Shown: positions 49,346 to 57,933 of the stretch, one piece after another
How the letters are laid out: each line of letters begins with the position of its first letter
Numbering within the stretch: the stretch's first letter is position 1
Made by a program: the position numbers and the translations under genes
NCBI RefSeq assembly: GCF_001465545.3
Contig: NZ_CP013480.3
Location: 5,952,001-6,016,000 of the forward strand
DNA length: 64,000 nucleotides
Source: Pandoraea norimbergensis
Lineage (GTDB): Bacteria > Pseudomonadota > Gammaproteobacteria > Burkholderiales > Burkholderiaceae
Direction of reading: 5' to 3'
Notes under the pieces: model-generated
Databases searched by the model: none
Told to the model about the DNA's origin: nothing
Seen by the model: the letters and a program-made list of their open reading frames with translations, nothing else

Positions 49346-50046
49346 CAGAAGGGTGCTACGCCAAGCAACACATGCTGGAGCCAGCCGCCATTCGCGCCGT
49401 CGGCCACCTGACCGTCTTCCACCCGCGCCACCTTCGCCTGACCGACCTTGCTCGACGCCACGACGTTACCCGGCTGAATGTCGAACTTGTTGACCACGCC
49501 CGTGAAACGGAAGGTGTCCATATTGCGGCCCTGCATCACCTGCTTCTCGCCCCCCACCACATACGCGCCGTTCGGCAAGACTTCGACAATCGCCACGGCA
49601 ATGGTGCCGGTCATCGCCGACGTCGAGCTCGTGGTGCCGTTGCCTTGGAACGAGCTCGCCGACGAGCCGATGTTGAACCAGCGCTCAAGCAGCGTATCGG
49701 CCCCGTTGTCTTTGGCGCTCTTGGCCGTGACGCTCGCGTTGCGCGTCACGTTGCTCTGCGCCTTGTTGCTGCCGGTCGTGTTTTCCGCCACCTGAATCGT
49801 GAGCAAGTCGCCCACCCGGTGCGCCACGGGCGTTTCGAACCAGTTCGTGGCCGTGGTCGACTGATAGATCGACCCCGCCGTCTGCACGTTGGTCACCCGT
49901 GGCATCGGCATCACCGCCATCGGCGTGGAAGTTACGGTGGCGCTCGAGCACCCGGTCAGCAGCGTGACACCCACCGTGGCGAGGGACGCCACCGTCAGAA
50001 CAAGACCCCGCGCCGCAGCGCGCTGAAGCATCGATAGTGTCGACAT
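49345..50046 (-). CDS. flgH: Orphan FlgH-like L-ring lipoprotein
   Basis: A 233-residue lipoprotein (lipobox LTGC) of the FlgH family. Landmarks: AGSIYQ, RVGDLLTIQVAENTTGSNKAQSN, LPNGAYVVGGEKQVMQGRN, and the C-terminal GGWLQHVLLGVAPF. FlgH forms the L ring around the flagellar rod in the outer membrane. Canonical flgH sits in the flgB-L operon with flgG and flgI; none of these is here, and only a small lipoprotein gene is coupled to it. It may be a second copy with a specialised role. Confidence 0.85.
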   Translation of the reverse strand: MSTLSMLQRAAARGLVLTVASLATVGVTLLTGCSSATVTSTPMAVMPMPRVTNVQTAGSIYQSTTATNWFETPVAHRVGDLLTIQVAENTTGSNKAQSNVTRNASVTAKSAKDNGADTLLERWFNIGSSASSFQGNGTTSSTSAMTGTIAVAIVEVLPNGAYVVGGEKQVMQGRNMDTFRFTGVVNKFDIQPGNVVASSKVGQAKVARVEDGQVADGANGGWLQHVLLGVAPF

Positions 50047-50180
50047 GGTGTGGCGCCCCCGCGCCGGTACCGGGTACGACCCCGGTTGTCATCGAGAAGA
50101 GTGATCTGATGTGAAATAAGGCAATGGCACTTTGGCCAGCGTCGTAAGGAATAGTAAAAACAGGGAGTGCAGCCAGTGCG

Positions 50181-50202
50181 CACAAATAGTGGAAAATTTG
50201 TG
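50181..50202. promoter_or_regulatory. Inverted repeat upstream of the sensor kinase
   Basis: Perfect 7-base arms CACAAAT and ATTTGTG with an 8-base spacer, in the gap between divergent flgH and the kinase gene. Possibly the response-regulator operator. Confidence 0.35.
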
Positions 50203-50318
50203 GAGGCACGGCGCGCGTCACCATGAAGCTGAGAAAATGGCGCGCCATCGACGCTTTCGCTATCTCGTAACCATTTCGTCGCCACCTCGATCAACGAAGC
50301 CACCCGGTCAACCCACGC

Positions 50319-51485
50319 ATGAACTCCGGCATCACGCGCAAGCTGTTCCTCGCGATCTTCGCGACTGGCCTGGTCACCATGGCGGCCACGGCGTTCGTCG
50401 TGCGCGCCGCGCTGAACGGGCATAGCTGGCTGGCCGGCGACAACCTGTTCTATCTGGCGCTGCTCGGCATTGCTGCGCTTGGCGCCGTGGCGATCCGGGT
50501 CGCGCAGCGACTGCTCGTGCCCGTCACGCCGCTGCTCGAAGCGACGCACCGCATGGCCATGGGCGATTACAGCGTGCGTGCGCCCACCGTGGGCGCCGAC
50601 GAACTCGCCCGGCTCGCGGCCGACCTGAACCGGCTGGCTGACACGCTCGCGCACAACGACCAGTTGCGCCGCGATCTGCTCGCCGACATTTCACACGAGT
50701 TGCGCACGCCCCTTTCGGTGTTGCGCGGCGAAATCGAGGCCATGGAAGACGGCGTGCGCCCGCTCACGCAAGACGCACTGGCGTCGCTGCGCGTCGAAGT
50801 CTCGCTACTGGCCAAGCTGATCGACGACCTCTACGAGCTCTCGCTCTCCGACATCGGCGCACTCACCTATCAGTTCGCACCGGTCGACATGACTGAGCGC
50901 GTCGCGACCACCGTCACCGCCTTTCGCGACTGGTTCGAAGCGAAAGGCATCGCGCTCACCGTGCACATGCCTGACGACGTGCTAACGGTCGATGGCGACC
51001 TGCACCGCCTGACGCAGTTGCTCGGCAATCTGTTCGAGAATTCGTTGCGTTATACCGATGGCGGCGGCGCAGCACGGGTCTATTTGTCGTCGAGCGGCGC
51101 GCAATTGCGGCTCGAAATCGAAGACTCGGCACCCGGCGTGCCCGACGACGCACTGCCGCGTCTGTTCGAACGCCTCTTCCGCGTGGAAGCCTCACGCAGC
51201 CGGCGCAGCGGTGGCGCCGGCTTGGGGCTGGCGCTGTGCAAACACATTGTCGAAGCGCACGGCGGTCAGATCGTCGCGCGCCATTCCCCGTTGGGCGGTC
51301 TTGCACTTTCGATTACCTTGCCGTGCCACCGCCACACCTCGTGCCTCTCCGCGTTTAATGGCGCGCTGGGCGGTGCGTTGGGTGGCGCCTTGGGTGGCAC
51401 GTTCGGCACGCCCCTGCCCGGCGCGGGTGATGAACCGGCACCCGGTGCCGCGTTCTCCACCAGCACACTGACGACCCTTTGTTGA
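50319..51485 (+). CDS. Sensor histidine kinase (BaeS-like)
   Basis: A 388-residue membrane kinase. Membrane segments lie at about 9-31 and 43-62, with only about 12 residues between them, so there is almost no periplasmic sensor domain. A HAMP region follows (about 60-112), then the phosphoacceptor H126 in [16 protein letters not shown], and ATPase boxes [14 protein letters not shown] and [11 protein letters not shown]. The last 40 residues form an Ala/Gly/Leu tail made by a 12-base repeat. It overlaps or abuts the response regulator and is co-transcribed. Confidence 0.9.
   Translation: MNSGITRKLFLAIFATGLVTMAATAFVVRAALNGHSWLAGDNLFYLALLGIAALGAVAIRVAQRLLVPVTPLLEATHRMAMGDYSVRAPTVGADELARLAADLNRLADTLAHNDQLRRDLLADISHELRTPLSVLRGEIEAMEDGVRPLTQDALASLRVEVSLLAKLIDDLYELSLSDIGALTYQFAPVDMTERVATTVTAFRDWFEAKGIALTVHMPDDVLTVDGDLHRLTQLLGNLFENSLRYTDGGGAARVYLSSSGAQLRLEIEDSAPGVPDDALPRLFERLFRVEASRSRRSGGAGLGLALCKHIVEAHGGQIVARHSPLGGLALSITLPCHRHTSCLSAFNGALGGALGGALGGTFGTPLPGAGDEPAPGAAFSTSTLTTLC
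51363..51410. repeat. 12-base tandem repeat at the 3' end of the kinase gene
   Basis: Three close copies of GCGTTGGGTGGC and one degenerate copy encode ALGG repeats in the C-terminal tail. Confidence 0.8.
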
Positions 51486-51496
51486 CACAGGCCGCA

Positions 51497-52348
51497 ATGA
51501 ATATCGCTTTGCAGACATTTGCCGACAAGGGCGCCCCGTTGCGCTCACCGACCGACGCCATGACGCTTCCCGACACCGCGCCGATTCTGATCGTCGAAGA
51601 CGAGCCGAAGCTGGCCGCGTTGCTCGCCGAATATCTGCGCGTTGCGGGCATGCCGTGCCGCATTCTCTCCGATGGGCGCGACGTGCTGCCGGCCGTGCGC
51701 GCGACGGAACCGCGCCTCATCCTGCTCGACCTGATGTTGCCGGGCATGGACGGTCTGGAAGTGTGCCGCGCGGTTCGCGAAATCTCCGAAGTCCCGGTGG
51801 TCATGCTGACCGCGCGCGCTGCCGAAACCGACCGGTTGCTCGGCCTCGAACTCGGCGCAGACGACTACATCTGCAAGCCGTTCAGCCCGCGCGAAGTCGT
51901 CGCCCGCGTCAAAGCCATCCTGCGCCGTGTGCGCGGCCCGGCAAGCGCCATGGCGGCGATACCGCCCGAGGTCGTACCGCAACAGCCGGCACTGATCATC
52001 GACGCCGTACGCCATCACGCGCGGCTCGACGGTCATGAATTGCCGCTCACGCCTGTCGAACTCCGGTTGCTCGCCACGCTGGCCAGCCACCCCGACAAAA
52101 CGTTTCCGCGCGCGCACCTGCTCGATCGTATGTACGACGATCATCGTGTGGTGGCCGACCGCACCGTCGACAGTCACATCAAGAACCTGCGGCGCAAGTT
52201 GCAAGCGATTCGACCGGATGAAGAGATCGTCCGCTCGATCTACGGCGTGGGCTACCGGCTCGAATTGCGCACCGACCGGCCGGGACGGCTCGCGGCGCGG
52301 CACGATGTCGCGGCTATCGACAACCCGCCCGGCGCGGTGCCAGAATAG
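51497..52348 (+). CDS. OmpR-family response regulator (BaeR-like)
   Basis: A 283-residue two-domain regulator. The receiver domain has [14 protein letters not shown], phosphoacceptor D78 in LLDLMLPG, and MLTAR and KPFSPREV. The winged-helix DNA-binding domain has [27 protein letters not shown] and [15 protein letters not shown] 51497 is used; ATG 51560 ([10 protein letters not shown]) is closer to the receiver fold and equally possible. It follows the kinase by 11 bases. Confidence 0.92.
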   Translation: MNIALQTFADKGAPLRSPTDAMTLPDTAPILIVEDEPKLAALLAEYLRVAGMPCRILSDGRDVLPAVRATEPRLILLDLMLPGMDGLEVCRAVREISEVPVVMLTARAAETDRLLGLELGADDYICKPFSPREVVARVKAILRRVRGPASAMAAIPPEVVPQQPALIIDAVRHHARLDGHELPLTPVELRLLATLASHPDKTFPRAHLLDRMYDDHRVVADRTVDSHIKNLRRKLQAIRPDEEIVRSIYGVGYRLELRTDRPGRLAARHDVAAIDNPPGAVPE

Positions 52349-52394
52349 GCGCACCCGCGCCTACACGGGTGTGCTGTCATTGAGGAGATTGACG

Positions 52395-52922
52395 ATGCCC
52401 CGCCGCACCGCCACGCTGTCCCCGATGTCTGTCCCGCCGCTTCGCATTGCGCCATCCGCGAGCCTCGCGCCGATGAAGGCGCCCTGCACCGCCGCCGCCT
52501 CTCTTGTTCCGTTTGTCTCTTTCGTCTCGCGCTTCCGTCTCCGGCACGCGTCATCTCGCACGCTGAGGCCCGGGCCGCTCTTGCGTGCGGGCGTCGCACT
52601 TGCCATGCTTGGCAGCAGCGGCTTCGCACTCGCCCAGACCCCCGTGTGTTTCGACAGCGTGGGCCGCGCCTTGCCGGCCGAACAGTGTTCACAGGCCGCC
52701 CGCAATCAGGCCGCCGAACAATCGGCCGCCGCCGCTCCGGTCTCCCCGACGCAACGCGAAGAATGCAAAGCCCTCGCCGACAAAATAGCCAATACGCCCG
52801 ACAAGGCGGTCTACACCCGCGATCGCCCGGTGGTGCAGCCCAACGGCAATCGCATCGACATTCCTACACGCACGAACCCACGCAAAGCGCTCAAGGAAGA
52901 ATACATGCGCAAGTGCACGTAG
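52395..52922 (+). CDS. Exported protein of unknown function
   Basis: A 175-residue protein with ATG 52395 preceded by GAGGAGA. The first 60 residues are basic and contain PFVSFVSRF, followed by a hydrophobic leader (LLRAGVALAMLGSSGFALAQ) ending at about residue 81. The mature part, TPVCFDSVGRALPAEQC...QREECKALADKIANTPDKAVYTRDRPVVQPNGNRI, has four cysteines. No family recognised. A shorter start near the hydrophobic leader would be more usual, but no ribosome-binding site marks it. Confidence 0.6.
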   Translation: MPRRTATLSPMSVPPLRIAPSASLAPMKAPCTAAASLVPFVSFVSRFRLRHASSRTLRPGPLLRAGVALAMLGSSGFALAQTPVCFDSVGRALPAEQCSQAARNQAAEQSAAAAPVSPTQREECKALADKIANTPDKAVYTRDRPVVQPNGNRIDIPTRTNPRKALKEEYMRKCT

Positions 52923-52984
52923 GCAGACTCCTACAAGTTAGCGCGAGATGAGCGCAAGTTAGCAGAACTTATTGCGTGAATTTC

Positions 52985-53012
52985 TTGACAAAGCCCGTAG
53001 ACGCCGCATAAT
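52985..53012 (+). promoter_or_regulatory. Strong sigma-70-type promoter
   Basis: TTGACA (52985-52990), 16-base spacer, CATAAT (53007-53012). The start site would be about 53019. Confidence 0.7.
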
Positions 53013-53019
53013 CGACGTC

Positions 53020-53178
53020 ATGTCGACGCCTTTCAGGCCACCGCCGCGACTTCGCAAACGCGCTCGCCCGACGCCTGTACCGGTCTCCATCGGATACCGA
53101 AGCATCGACCTCATCATCCGCTTCACCGCCGTAGCGGGCCGCCCGCCCCGCATTTCCCGGGCGCTCGCCACGACATGA
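53020..53178 (+). CDS. Possible leaderless 52-residue basic peptide
   Basis: An ATG lies at the predicted transcription start of the promoter at 52985-53012, so the message would be leaderless. The frame encodes 52 residues, strongly basic and Pro/Arg-rich near the start (MSTPFRPPPRLRKRARPTP). No family recognised. It may equally be untranslated leader of the SYLF lipoprotein gene, whose start is 220 bases from the promoter. Confidence 0.22.
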   Translation: MSTPFRPPPRLRKRARPTPVPVSIGYRSIDLIIRFTAVAGRPPRISRALATT

Positions 53179-53239
53179 CGTTTTATCCGAATCCATGCCG
53201 CAACACTGTCCAAGCGGCCCACGCTTCTGGAGGGAGAAA

Positions 53240-53842
53240 ATGCAAAAACGCGATTTCCTGATGAAAACTTCTGTCGCCGTTGCCGCGGCCGCCTTCGCGC
53301 TTGCCGGTTGCACGACGACCACGCCGTCGCAGGCCGACAAGAGCGATAGCTCGCCGGGCGCCAATGCCAACAAGCGCCGCGAAATCGATGCCTCGGTGAA
53401 TGGCGCACTCGACAAGATGTACGCCTCGGTGAAAGGCTCACGCGAACTGGTCAGCAAGTCCCGTGGCGTGCTGGTCTTCCCGTCCGTGCTGCAAGCCGGC
53501 TTCGTCGTGGGTGGCGAATATGGCGAAGGCGCGCTGCGCGTAGGCGGCAACACGCAGGGCTACTACAACACCGTGACGGCATCGTTCGGTCTGCAAATCG
53601 GTGCACAGTCGAAGGCCGTGATCTTCCTGTTCATGACGCAGGACGCGCTCGACAAATTCCAGCGTACCGACGGCTGGACGGCCGGTGCCGACGCTTCTGT
53701 CGCGGTGGTCAAGATCGGTGCCAACGGCGCGGTCGACCTGAACACGGCCACGTCGCCCGTGGAAGTGATCGTGATGACCAACGCCGGCCTGATGGCGAAC
53801 CTGAACGTCGAAGGCACGAAGGTCACCAAGCTGAAGATCTGA
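53240..53842 (+). CDS. SYLF/YSC84-domain lipoprotein
   Basis: A 200-residue lipoprotein, lipobox LAGC (Cys24). The remaining 170 residues form a SYLF (YSC84-type lipid-binding) domain: LVSKSRGVLVFPSVLQAGFVVGGEYGEGALRV, YYNTVTASFGLQIGAQSKAVIFLFMT, and ASVAVVKIGANGAVDL. Matches the BPSL1445-type lipoproteins of Burkholderia. GGAGGGAG precedes ATG 53240 and a strong terminator follows. Confidence 0.92.
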   Translation: MQKRDFLMKTSVAVAAAAFALAGCTTTTPSQADKSDSSPGANANKRREIDASVNGALDKMYASVKGSRELVSKSRGVLVFPSVLQAGFVVGGEYGEGALRVGGNTQGYYNTVTASFGLQIGAQSKAVIFLFMTQDALDKFQRTDGWTAGADASVAVVKIGANGAVDLNTATSPVEVIVMTNAGLMANLNVEGTKVTKLKI

Positions 53843-53875
53843 CGCTGAGCCTTCGGGCTCGCAGTGCTCCAAAGG

Positions 53876-53914
53876 AAAACGGCGCCACCCTTCGCGGGGT
53901 GGCGCCGTTTTTTA
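53876..53914. terminator. Bidirectional intrinsic terminator
   Basis: Twelve-base arms ACGGCGCCACCC and GGGTGGCGCCGT with a six-base loop; A-run before, six T after. Between the convergent lipoprotein and permease genes. Confidence 0.95.
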
Positions 53915-53945
53915 TGCCTGTCGCAATACTGCGCGACGCTGCCGC

Positions 53946-54815
53946 TTATTCGTTACTGAAGGCTGCCGGACGCCACTTCAGCAAACGCTTTTCAAGCGAC
54001 GTCAGCAAATAATCTGCACCGAGCGCGACCGCTGCGAGCACGATCATCGCCGCAAACACACCGCTCGCGTTGAACGCGCCCTGCGCCGTCGAGATCAGCA
54101 AGCCGATGCCTTGCTTCGAGCCGAGAAACTCACCGACGACCGCACCGACGAGCGCGAAGCCGAAGCTCACGTGCAGGCTGGCGAGAATCCACGACAGCGC
54201 CGACGGAATCACCACCGCCATCGTCACCTGACGACGCGACGCCCCGAGAATCTGCGCATTGGCAATCATGTAGCGATCGGCTTCACGCACGCCCTGAAAC
54301 GCATTGGCGAACACCACGAAGAACACCATCACCACCGCAAGCGCGACCTTCGAGGCCATGCCCAGACCAAACGCGATCACGAAGATCGAGCCCAGCACCA
54401 CACGCGGAATCGAGTTGGCAATCTGGATGTAGAGGCTCAACACATCGGAGAGCAGCTTGTTGCGTCCGAGCACGATGCCGCAGATCACACCGGCCACACC
54501 GCCGATGAGAAAGCCCAGCACCGTCTCTTCGAGCGTGACGAGCACCTGCGCCCAGAGCGGTCCTTGCGACGTGCCATTCACGCACCAGTCGTAAATCTGC
54601 TCGACGATCAACGTCGGCTGCGAGAAAAAGAACGGATCGATCCAGCCGATACGCGCGGCCACTTCCCAGCCACCGAGACCGATCACCAGAATCGCGACGC
54701 GCAGAAAAATCACCAGCGCGCGGCGTTGCTTGATACGACGTTGCGCGGCGGCTTCCTCACGCGCGAGATCGGCGTCGCCGAAACCTGCCAGCACGGCCTG
54801 TTCACTCATGTTCAT
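53946..54815 (-). CDS. ABC transporter permease (SsuC/TauC type)
   Basis: A 289-residue inner-membrane permease with about six membrane segments. The coupling EAA-like loop is NAQILGASRRQVTMAVVIPSALSWI, and LTLEETVLGFLIGGVAGVICG is typical of NitT/TauT-type permeases. It forms the channel for an importer with the ATPase and binding protein encoded upstream. ATG 54815 follows AGGAGGGAGGGC; ATG 54809 is a possible internal alternative. Substrate class is sulfonate, nitrate or taurine-like, not resolved. Confidence 0.9.
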   Translation of the reverse strand: MNMSEQAVLAGFGDADLAREEAAAQRRIKQRRALVIFLRVAILVIGLGGWEVAARIGWIDPFFFSQPTLIVEQIYDWCVNGTSQGPLWAQVLVTLEETVLGFLIGGVAGVICGIVLGRNKLLSDVLSLYIQIANSIPRVVLGSIFVIAFGLGMASKVALAVVMVFFVVFANAFQGVREADRYMIANAQILGASRRQVTMAVVIPSALSWILASLHVSFGFALVGAVVGEFLGSKQGIGLLISTAQGAFNASGVFAAMIVLAAVALGADYLLTSLEKRLLKWRPAAFSNE

Positions 54816-54915
54816 GCCCTCCCTCCTGACGGCATGGGCACGCGCGGCTGCGCGGCCCGTCAATTCACTTTCCATGACCGGGCGAGTCACTGAAGATCTT
54901 GGCCCGGTCACGACA

Positions 54916-55767
54916 TCAACCGATCTTCACTTCTTCGCGCAGGTCTGCCCAGATCTCGCGCGAGATATCGATGAAGCGCTGTTCGTAACGAATCTCCGAC
55001 ATCACGCGCGGACGCGGCAGGTCGATCGTGTACACGTTCTTGAGCGTGGCCGGACGCGCCGTCAGCACGAATACCCGGTCGGCCAGCGCGATCGCTTCTT
55101 CCAGATCGTGCGTGACGAACACCACCGAGCCCGAGGTCGACGACCACAGTTGCAACAGCTCGTCCTGCATGAGCGTGCGCGTTTGCATGTCGAGCGCCGA
55201 GAACGGCTCGTCCATCAGCAGAATTTCGGGGCCGTTGATGAACGTCTGTGCGAGCGCCACGCGCTTGCGCATACCGCCCGAGAGTTGATGCGGATAGTGA
55301 CTGCCGAACTTGTCGAGCCCCACGCGCTTGATCCACTGATCGGCCAGCGCGTACGCAGCGTCCTTCGACTGACCGCGAAACAGCGGGCCGGCGGCCACGT
55401 TCTCGCGCACGCTGCGCCACGGAAACACCGCATCGTTCTGGAACACGAAGCCAATACGCGGATCGATGCCGTTCACGGTCTGGCCCATCACGCGTACCGA
55501 GCCAGCGGTCGGGCGCAGCAGGCCGGTAATCATCGACAGCGTGGTCGACTTGCCGCAGCCGGTCGGGCCGACGATGGCGACGAATTCGCCACGTGCCACC
55601 GACATGCTGAAGTTGCGCAGCGCGATGGTCGCTTTGCCGTCGGGCGAGATGAAGCGGCACGACACGTTGTCGAACTCGATGGCCGGCGTGTCGCGCGAGA
55701 CCGCGTTGGCCGCACGGGCCGGTGCCGCAGCGGTGGGGGTGTGAGTCTGGCTAATCGTCTGAGTCAT
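54916..55767 (-). CDS. ABC transporter ATP-binding protein (SsuB/TauB type)
   Basis: A 283-residue ATPase with Walker A GPTGCGKST, signature LSGGMRKRVALAQ and Walker B LLMDEPFSALD. The first 25 residues are a Thr/Ala-rich extension. AGAGGAGC precedes the ATG. It is the middle gene of the binding protein-ATPase-permease operon, on the minus strand. Confidence 0.93.
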   Translation of the reverse strand: MTQTISQTHTPTAAAPARAANAVSRDTPAIEFDNVSCRFISPDGKATIALRNFSMSVARGEFVAIVGPTGCGKSTTLSMITGLLRPTAGSVRVMGQTVNGIDPRIGFVFQNDAVFPWRSVRENVAAGPLFRGQSKDAAYALADQWIKRVGLDKFGSHYPHQLSGGMRKRVALAQTFINGPEILLMDEPFSALDMQTRTLMQDELLQLWSSTSGSVVFVTHDLEEAIALADRVFVLTARPATLKNVYTIDLPRPRVMSEIRYEQRFIDISREIWADLREEVKIG

Positions 55768-55949
55768 GCTCAGCTCCTCTGGTACGTCGACGTGTTAGGG
55801 CCTGTTGCGCCAATTCAAGGGGTGAGCGCGCCCGCACACCGGACGGGGGTCAGGTGCGGGCGGCTCGGTTGCTGGTTCAGTTGACGCGGCGTCGTAGCGA
55901 CTGCGCGCCGGTACTACCGGGTCAAGAGAGGCGAGTCGGGGCGAATCAG

Positions 55950-56990
55950 TTACTTGACCTGATCGACGAACTCATTGGTGTACGTCTTCGACAGGTCGAT
56001 GTGCTTGCCCTTGACGTTCGGGTTGAACGCGGCGAGCACCTTCAGCACGGTCTCAGGACCACCGTTCGGCATGCGGCCGTCCGGCGAATACATCGGCAGC
56101 GAGTTTTGCAGGGCCTGCACGTACAGCGCCTTGTTGTTGCCGTAGTAGTCCTTCGGCATCTTGTCGGCGATCTCGGCGGCCGAGTGCGTGTTGATGAACT
56201 TGAGCGTCTTCACGAACGCACGCGCGAGCTTGGCGGCTTCCGGCTTGTGCTTGTCGAGCCACGCGCGCTGCACGTAGAGGCTCGATGCCGGGTACGCGCC
56301 GCCCAGTGCGGCGACCGTGCCTTCCATCGTGCGCATGTCGACCAGCACAGCGGCGTCGCCCGTCTTGAGCAACTGCGAGGCGGTCGGCTCGGTCGTCATG
56401 CCCGCGTCGATGCGGTTCTGCTTGATGGCGGCGATAAACGTGTTGTCGGCGCCCACCGGCAGCACCGAGTACTGCGACGACGGGATGCCGTGCTTGGCCG
56501 CGAGGTACTGCGTGAGGAAGTTGGTCGACGAGCCGAGACCGGTGACGCCGAGGGTCTTGCCCTTCACGTCGGCCATGCTCTTGATGGTGTCTTTGCTCTT
56601 CGTGTTGACGAGCTCGACCTCACCCGGGACCTGACCGAAGATCACGATCGCCTGAATTTCCTTGCCCTTGCTCTGCAAGTCGATCGAGTGATCGTAGAAA
56701 CCCACCACGGCCTGCACGGCACCGGCGAGCAACTCGTTTTCGGCGTCCACGCCGGCCGGCTGCGAAAGCAGCTCGACGTTCAGACCTTCGTCCTTGAAGT
56801 AGCCGAGTTGCTCGGCAAGCTTGGCCGGCAGATAAACCATCTTCGTGATGCCGCCCACCATGATCGTGACCTTGCCGCTATCGGCGGCAAAGCCCGGCGC
56901 ACTGGCCGCAGCCAATGCCACGCCGAACACGCTGGCGAGAACAGGTTTCACAAGGGCTTTCGGCAGGCGCAGGCCAAGGCTTGCTCGCAT
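55950..56990 (-). CDS. ABC transporter substrate-binding protein (NitT/TauT type)
   Basis: A 346-residue exported binding protein. The leader ends GFAA (about residue 36). Mature motifs: KVTIMVGGITKMVYLPAKLAEQLGYFKDEGLNVELLSQP and GKTLGVTGLGSSTNFLTQYLA, characteristic of the NMT1/THI5-like (SsuA/TauA) group. It probably binds a sulfonate, sulfate ester, nitrate or aromatic acid; no desulfonation genes are nearby to decide. It is the first gene of the importer operon and diverges from a response-regulator gene. Confidence 0.9.
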   Translation of the reverse strand: MRASLGLRLPKALVKPVLASVFGVALAAASAPGFAADSGKVTIMVGGITKMVYLPAKLAEQLGYFKDEGLNVELLSQPAGVDAENELLAGAVQAVVGFYDHSIDLQSKGKEIQAIVIFGQVPGEVELVNTKSKDTIKSMADVKGKTLGVTGLGSSTNFLTQYLAAKHGIPSSQYSVLPVGADNTFIAAIKQNRIDAGMTTEPTASQLLKTGDAAVLVDMRTMEGTVAALGGAYPASSLYVQRAWLDKHKPEAAKLARAFVKTLKFINTHSAAEIADKMPKDYYGNNKALYVQALQNSLPMYSPDGRMPNGGPETVLKVLAAFNPNVKGKHIDLSKTYTNEFVDQVK

Positions 56991-57130
56991 TGTGGTGTCT
57001 CCATTGTTTTAGGGATAATGGGCCAGCGCCGCGCGGTGCGGTACCGGCTGGCCTCGGGCAAATGTGTCGCGGTGCATCGAGGCCAGGGCAGCGATCCTTT
57101 CATCTGCCTTCCGACGGATTGTAGAAAAAC

Positions 57131-57152
57131 GAAGCTTTCATCGAGCTTTCGT
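57131..57152. promoter_or_regulatory. Direct repeat, candidate response-regulator operator
   Basis: Two 11-base units, GAAGCTTTCAT and CGAGCTTTCGT, in tandem (8 of 11 identical). The 11-base phasing is what OmpR-family regulators bind. It lies between the divergent importer and regulator genes. Confidence 0.4.
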
Positions 57153-57261
57153 CCCATGCAGGTTTTCGCCGGCAACGGGTGGGTGTTTACCCGCTGTTGG
57201 CTTGCCCGTGCGTAGCGGGCACACTCCGGGGCGCTCCCGCAGGCATTTCGCCTAGGCCGTC

Positions 57262-57933
57262 ATGAAACTCTTGCTGATCGAAGACAACGACACCCTCGCC
57301 CACTGGCTCGCCCGCATGCTGCGCGACGACAACTTCACCGTCGACGCCGCGCGCGACGGCGATGCGGCCGACCGTCTGTTGCAAACCGAAACCTACGACG
57401 TGGTGCTGCTCGACCTCATGCTCCCGAAGCTCGGCGGCAAACACGTGCTGCGCCGGCTGCGCGAGCGGCGCAACAACGTGCCGGTCATCATCCTGACCGC
57501 GAGCGGTTCGGTCGACGAAAAGGTCGATTGTCTTGGCGCGGGAGCCGACGACTATCTCGTCAAACCTTTCGAAGTGCGCGAGTTGATTGCCCGGGTGAAG
57601 GCGCTAGCACGACGCCACGCCCCCGAGCAGAGCGCCGACTTCGTGTGTGCCGATCTGGGCTATCACACGGGCACACGGCAGTTCACCATTGCGGGCACCC
57701 CGCTCGCGCTGCCCTCGCGCGAACACGCCGTGCTCGAGATTTTGATGCGCAAGCAAGGCAAGACCGTTGCCAAGAGCGCGCTCGTCGATGGCGTCTTCGG
57801 TCTGGACGACGAGCCGAGCGCCGATGCCATCGAGATCTATATCCATCGTCTGCGCAAGAAGCTCGAAGCGAGCCGCGCGGCCATCATGACCCTGCGCGGA
57901 CTCGGCTACCTGTTGCGCGAAAAAGATGCTTAG
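57262..57933 (+). CDS. OmpR-family response regulator (TctD/QseB-like)
   Basis: A 223-residue regulator. The receiver domain has LLIEDNDTLA, phosphoacceptor D51 in LLDLMLPKLGG, TASG and LVKPFEVRELIARV. The winged-helix domain contains LALPSREHAVLEILMRKQGKTVAKSALVDGVFG and IEIYIHRLRKKLE. It overlaps the kinase start by 8 bases. Divergent position next to an importer operon suggests it controls uptake of that importer's substrate, as TctD controls tricarboxylate uptake. Confidence 0.93.
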   Translation: MKLLLIEDNDTLAHWLARMLRDDNFTVDAARDGDAADRLLQTETYDVVLLDLMLPKLGGKHVLRRLRERRNNVPVIILTASGSVDEKVDCLGAGADDYLVKPFEVRELIARVKALARRHAPEQSADFVCADLGYHTGTRQFTIAGTPLALPSREHAVLEILMRKQGKTVAKSALVDGVFGLDDEPSADAIEIYIHRLRKKLEASRAAIMTLRGLGYLLREKDA

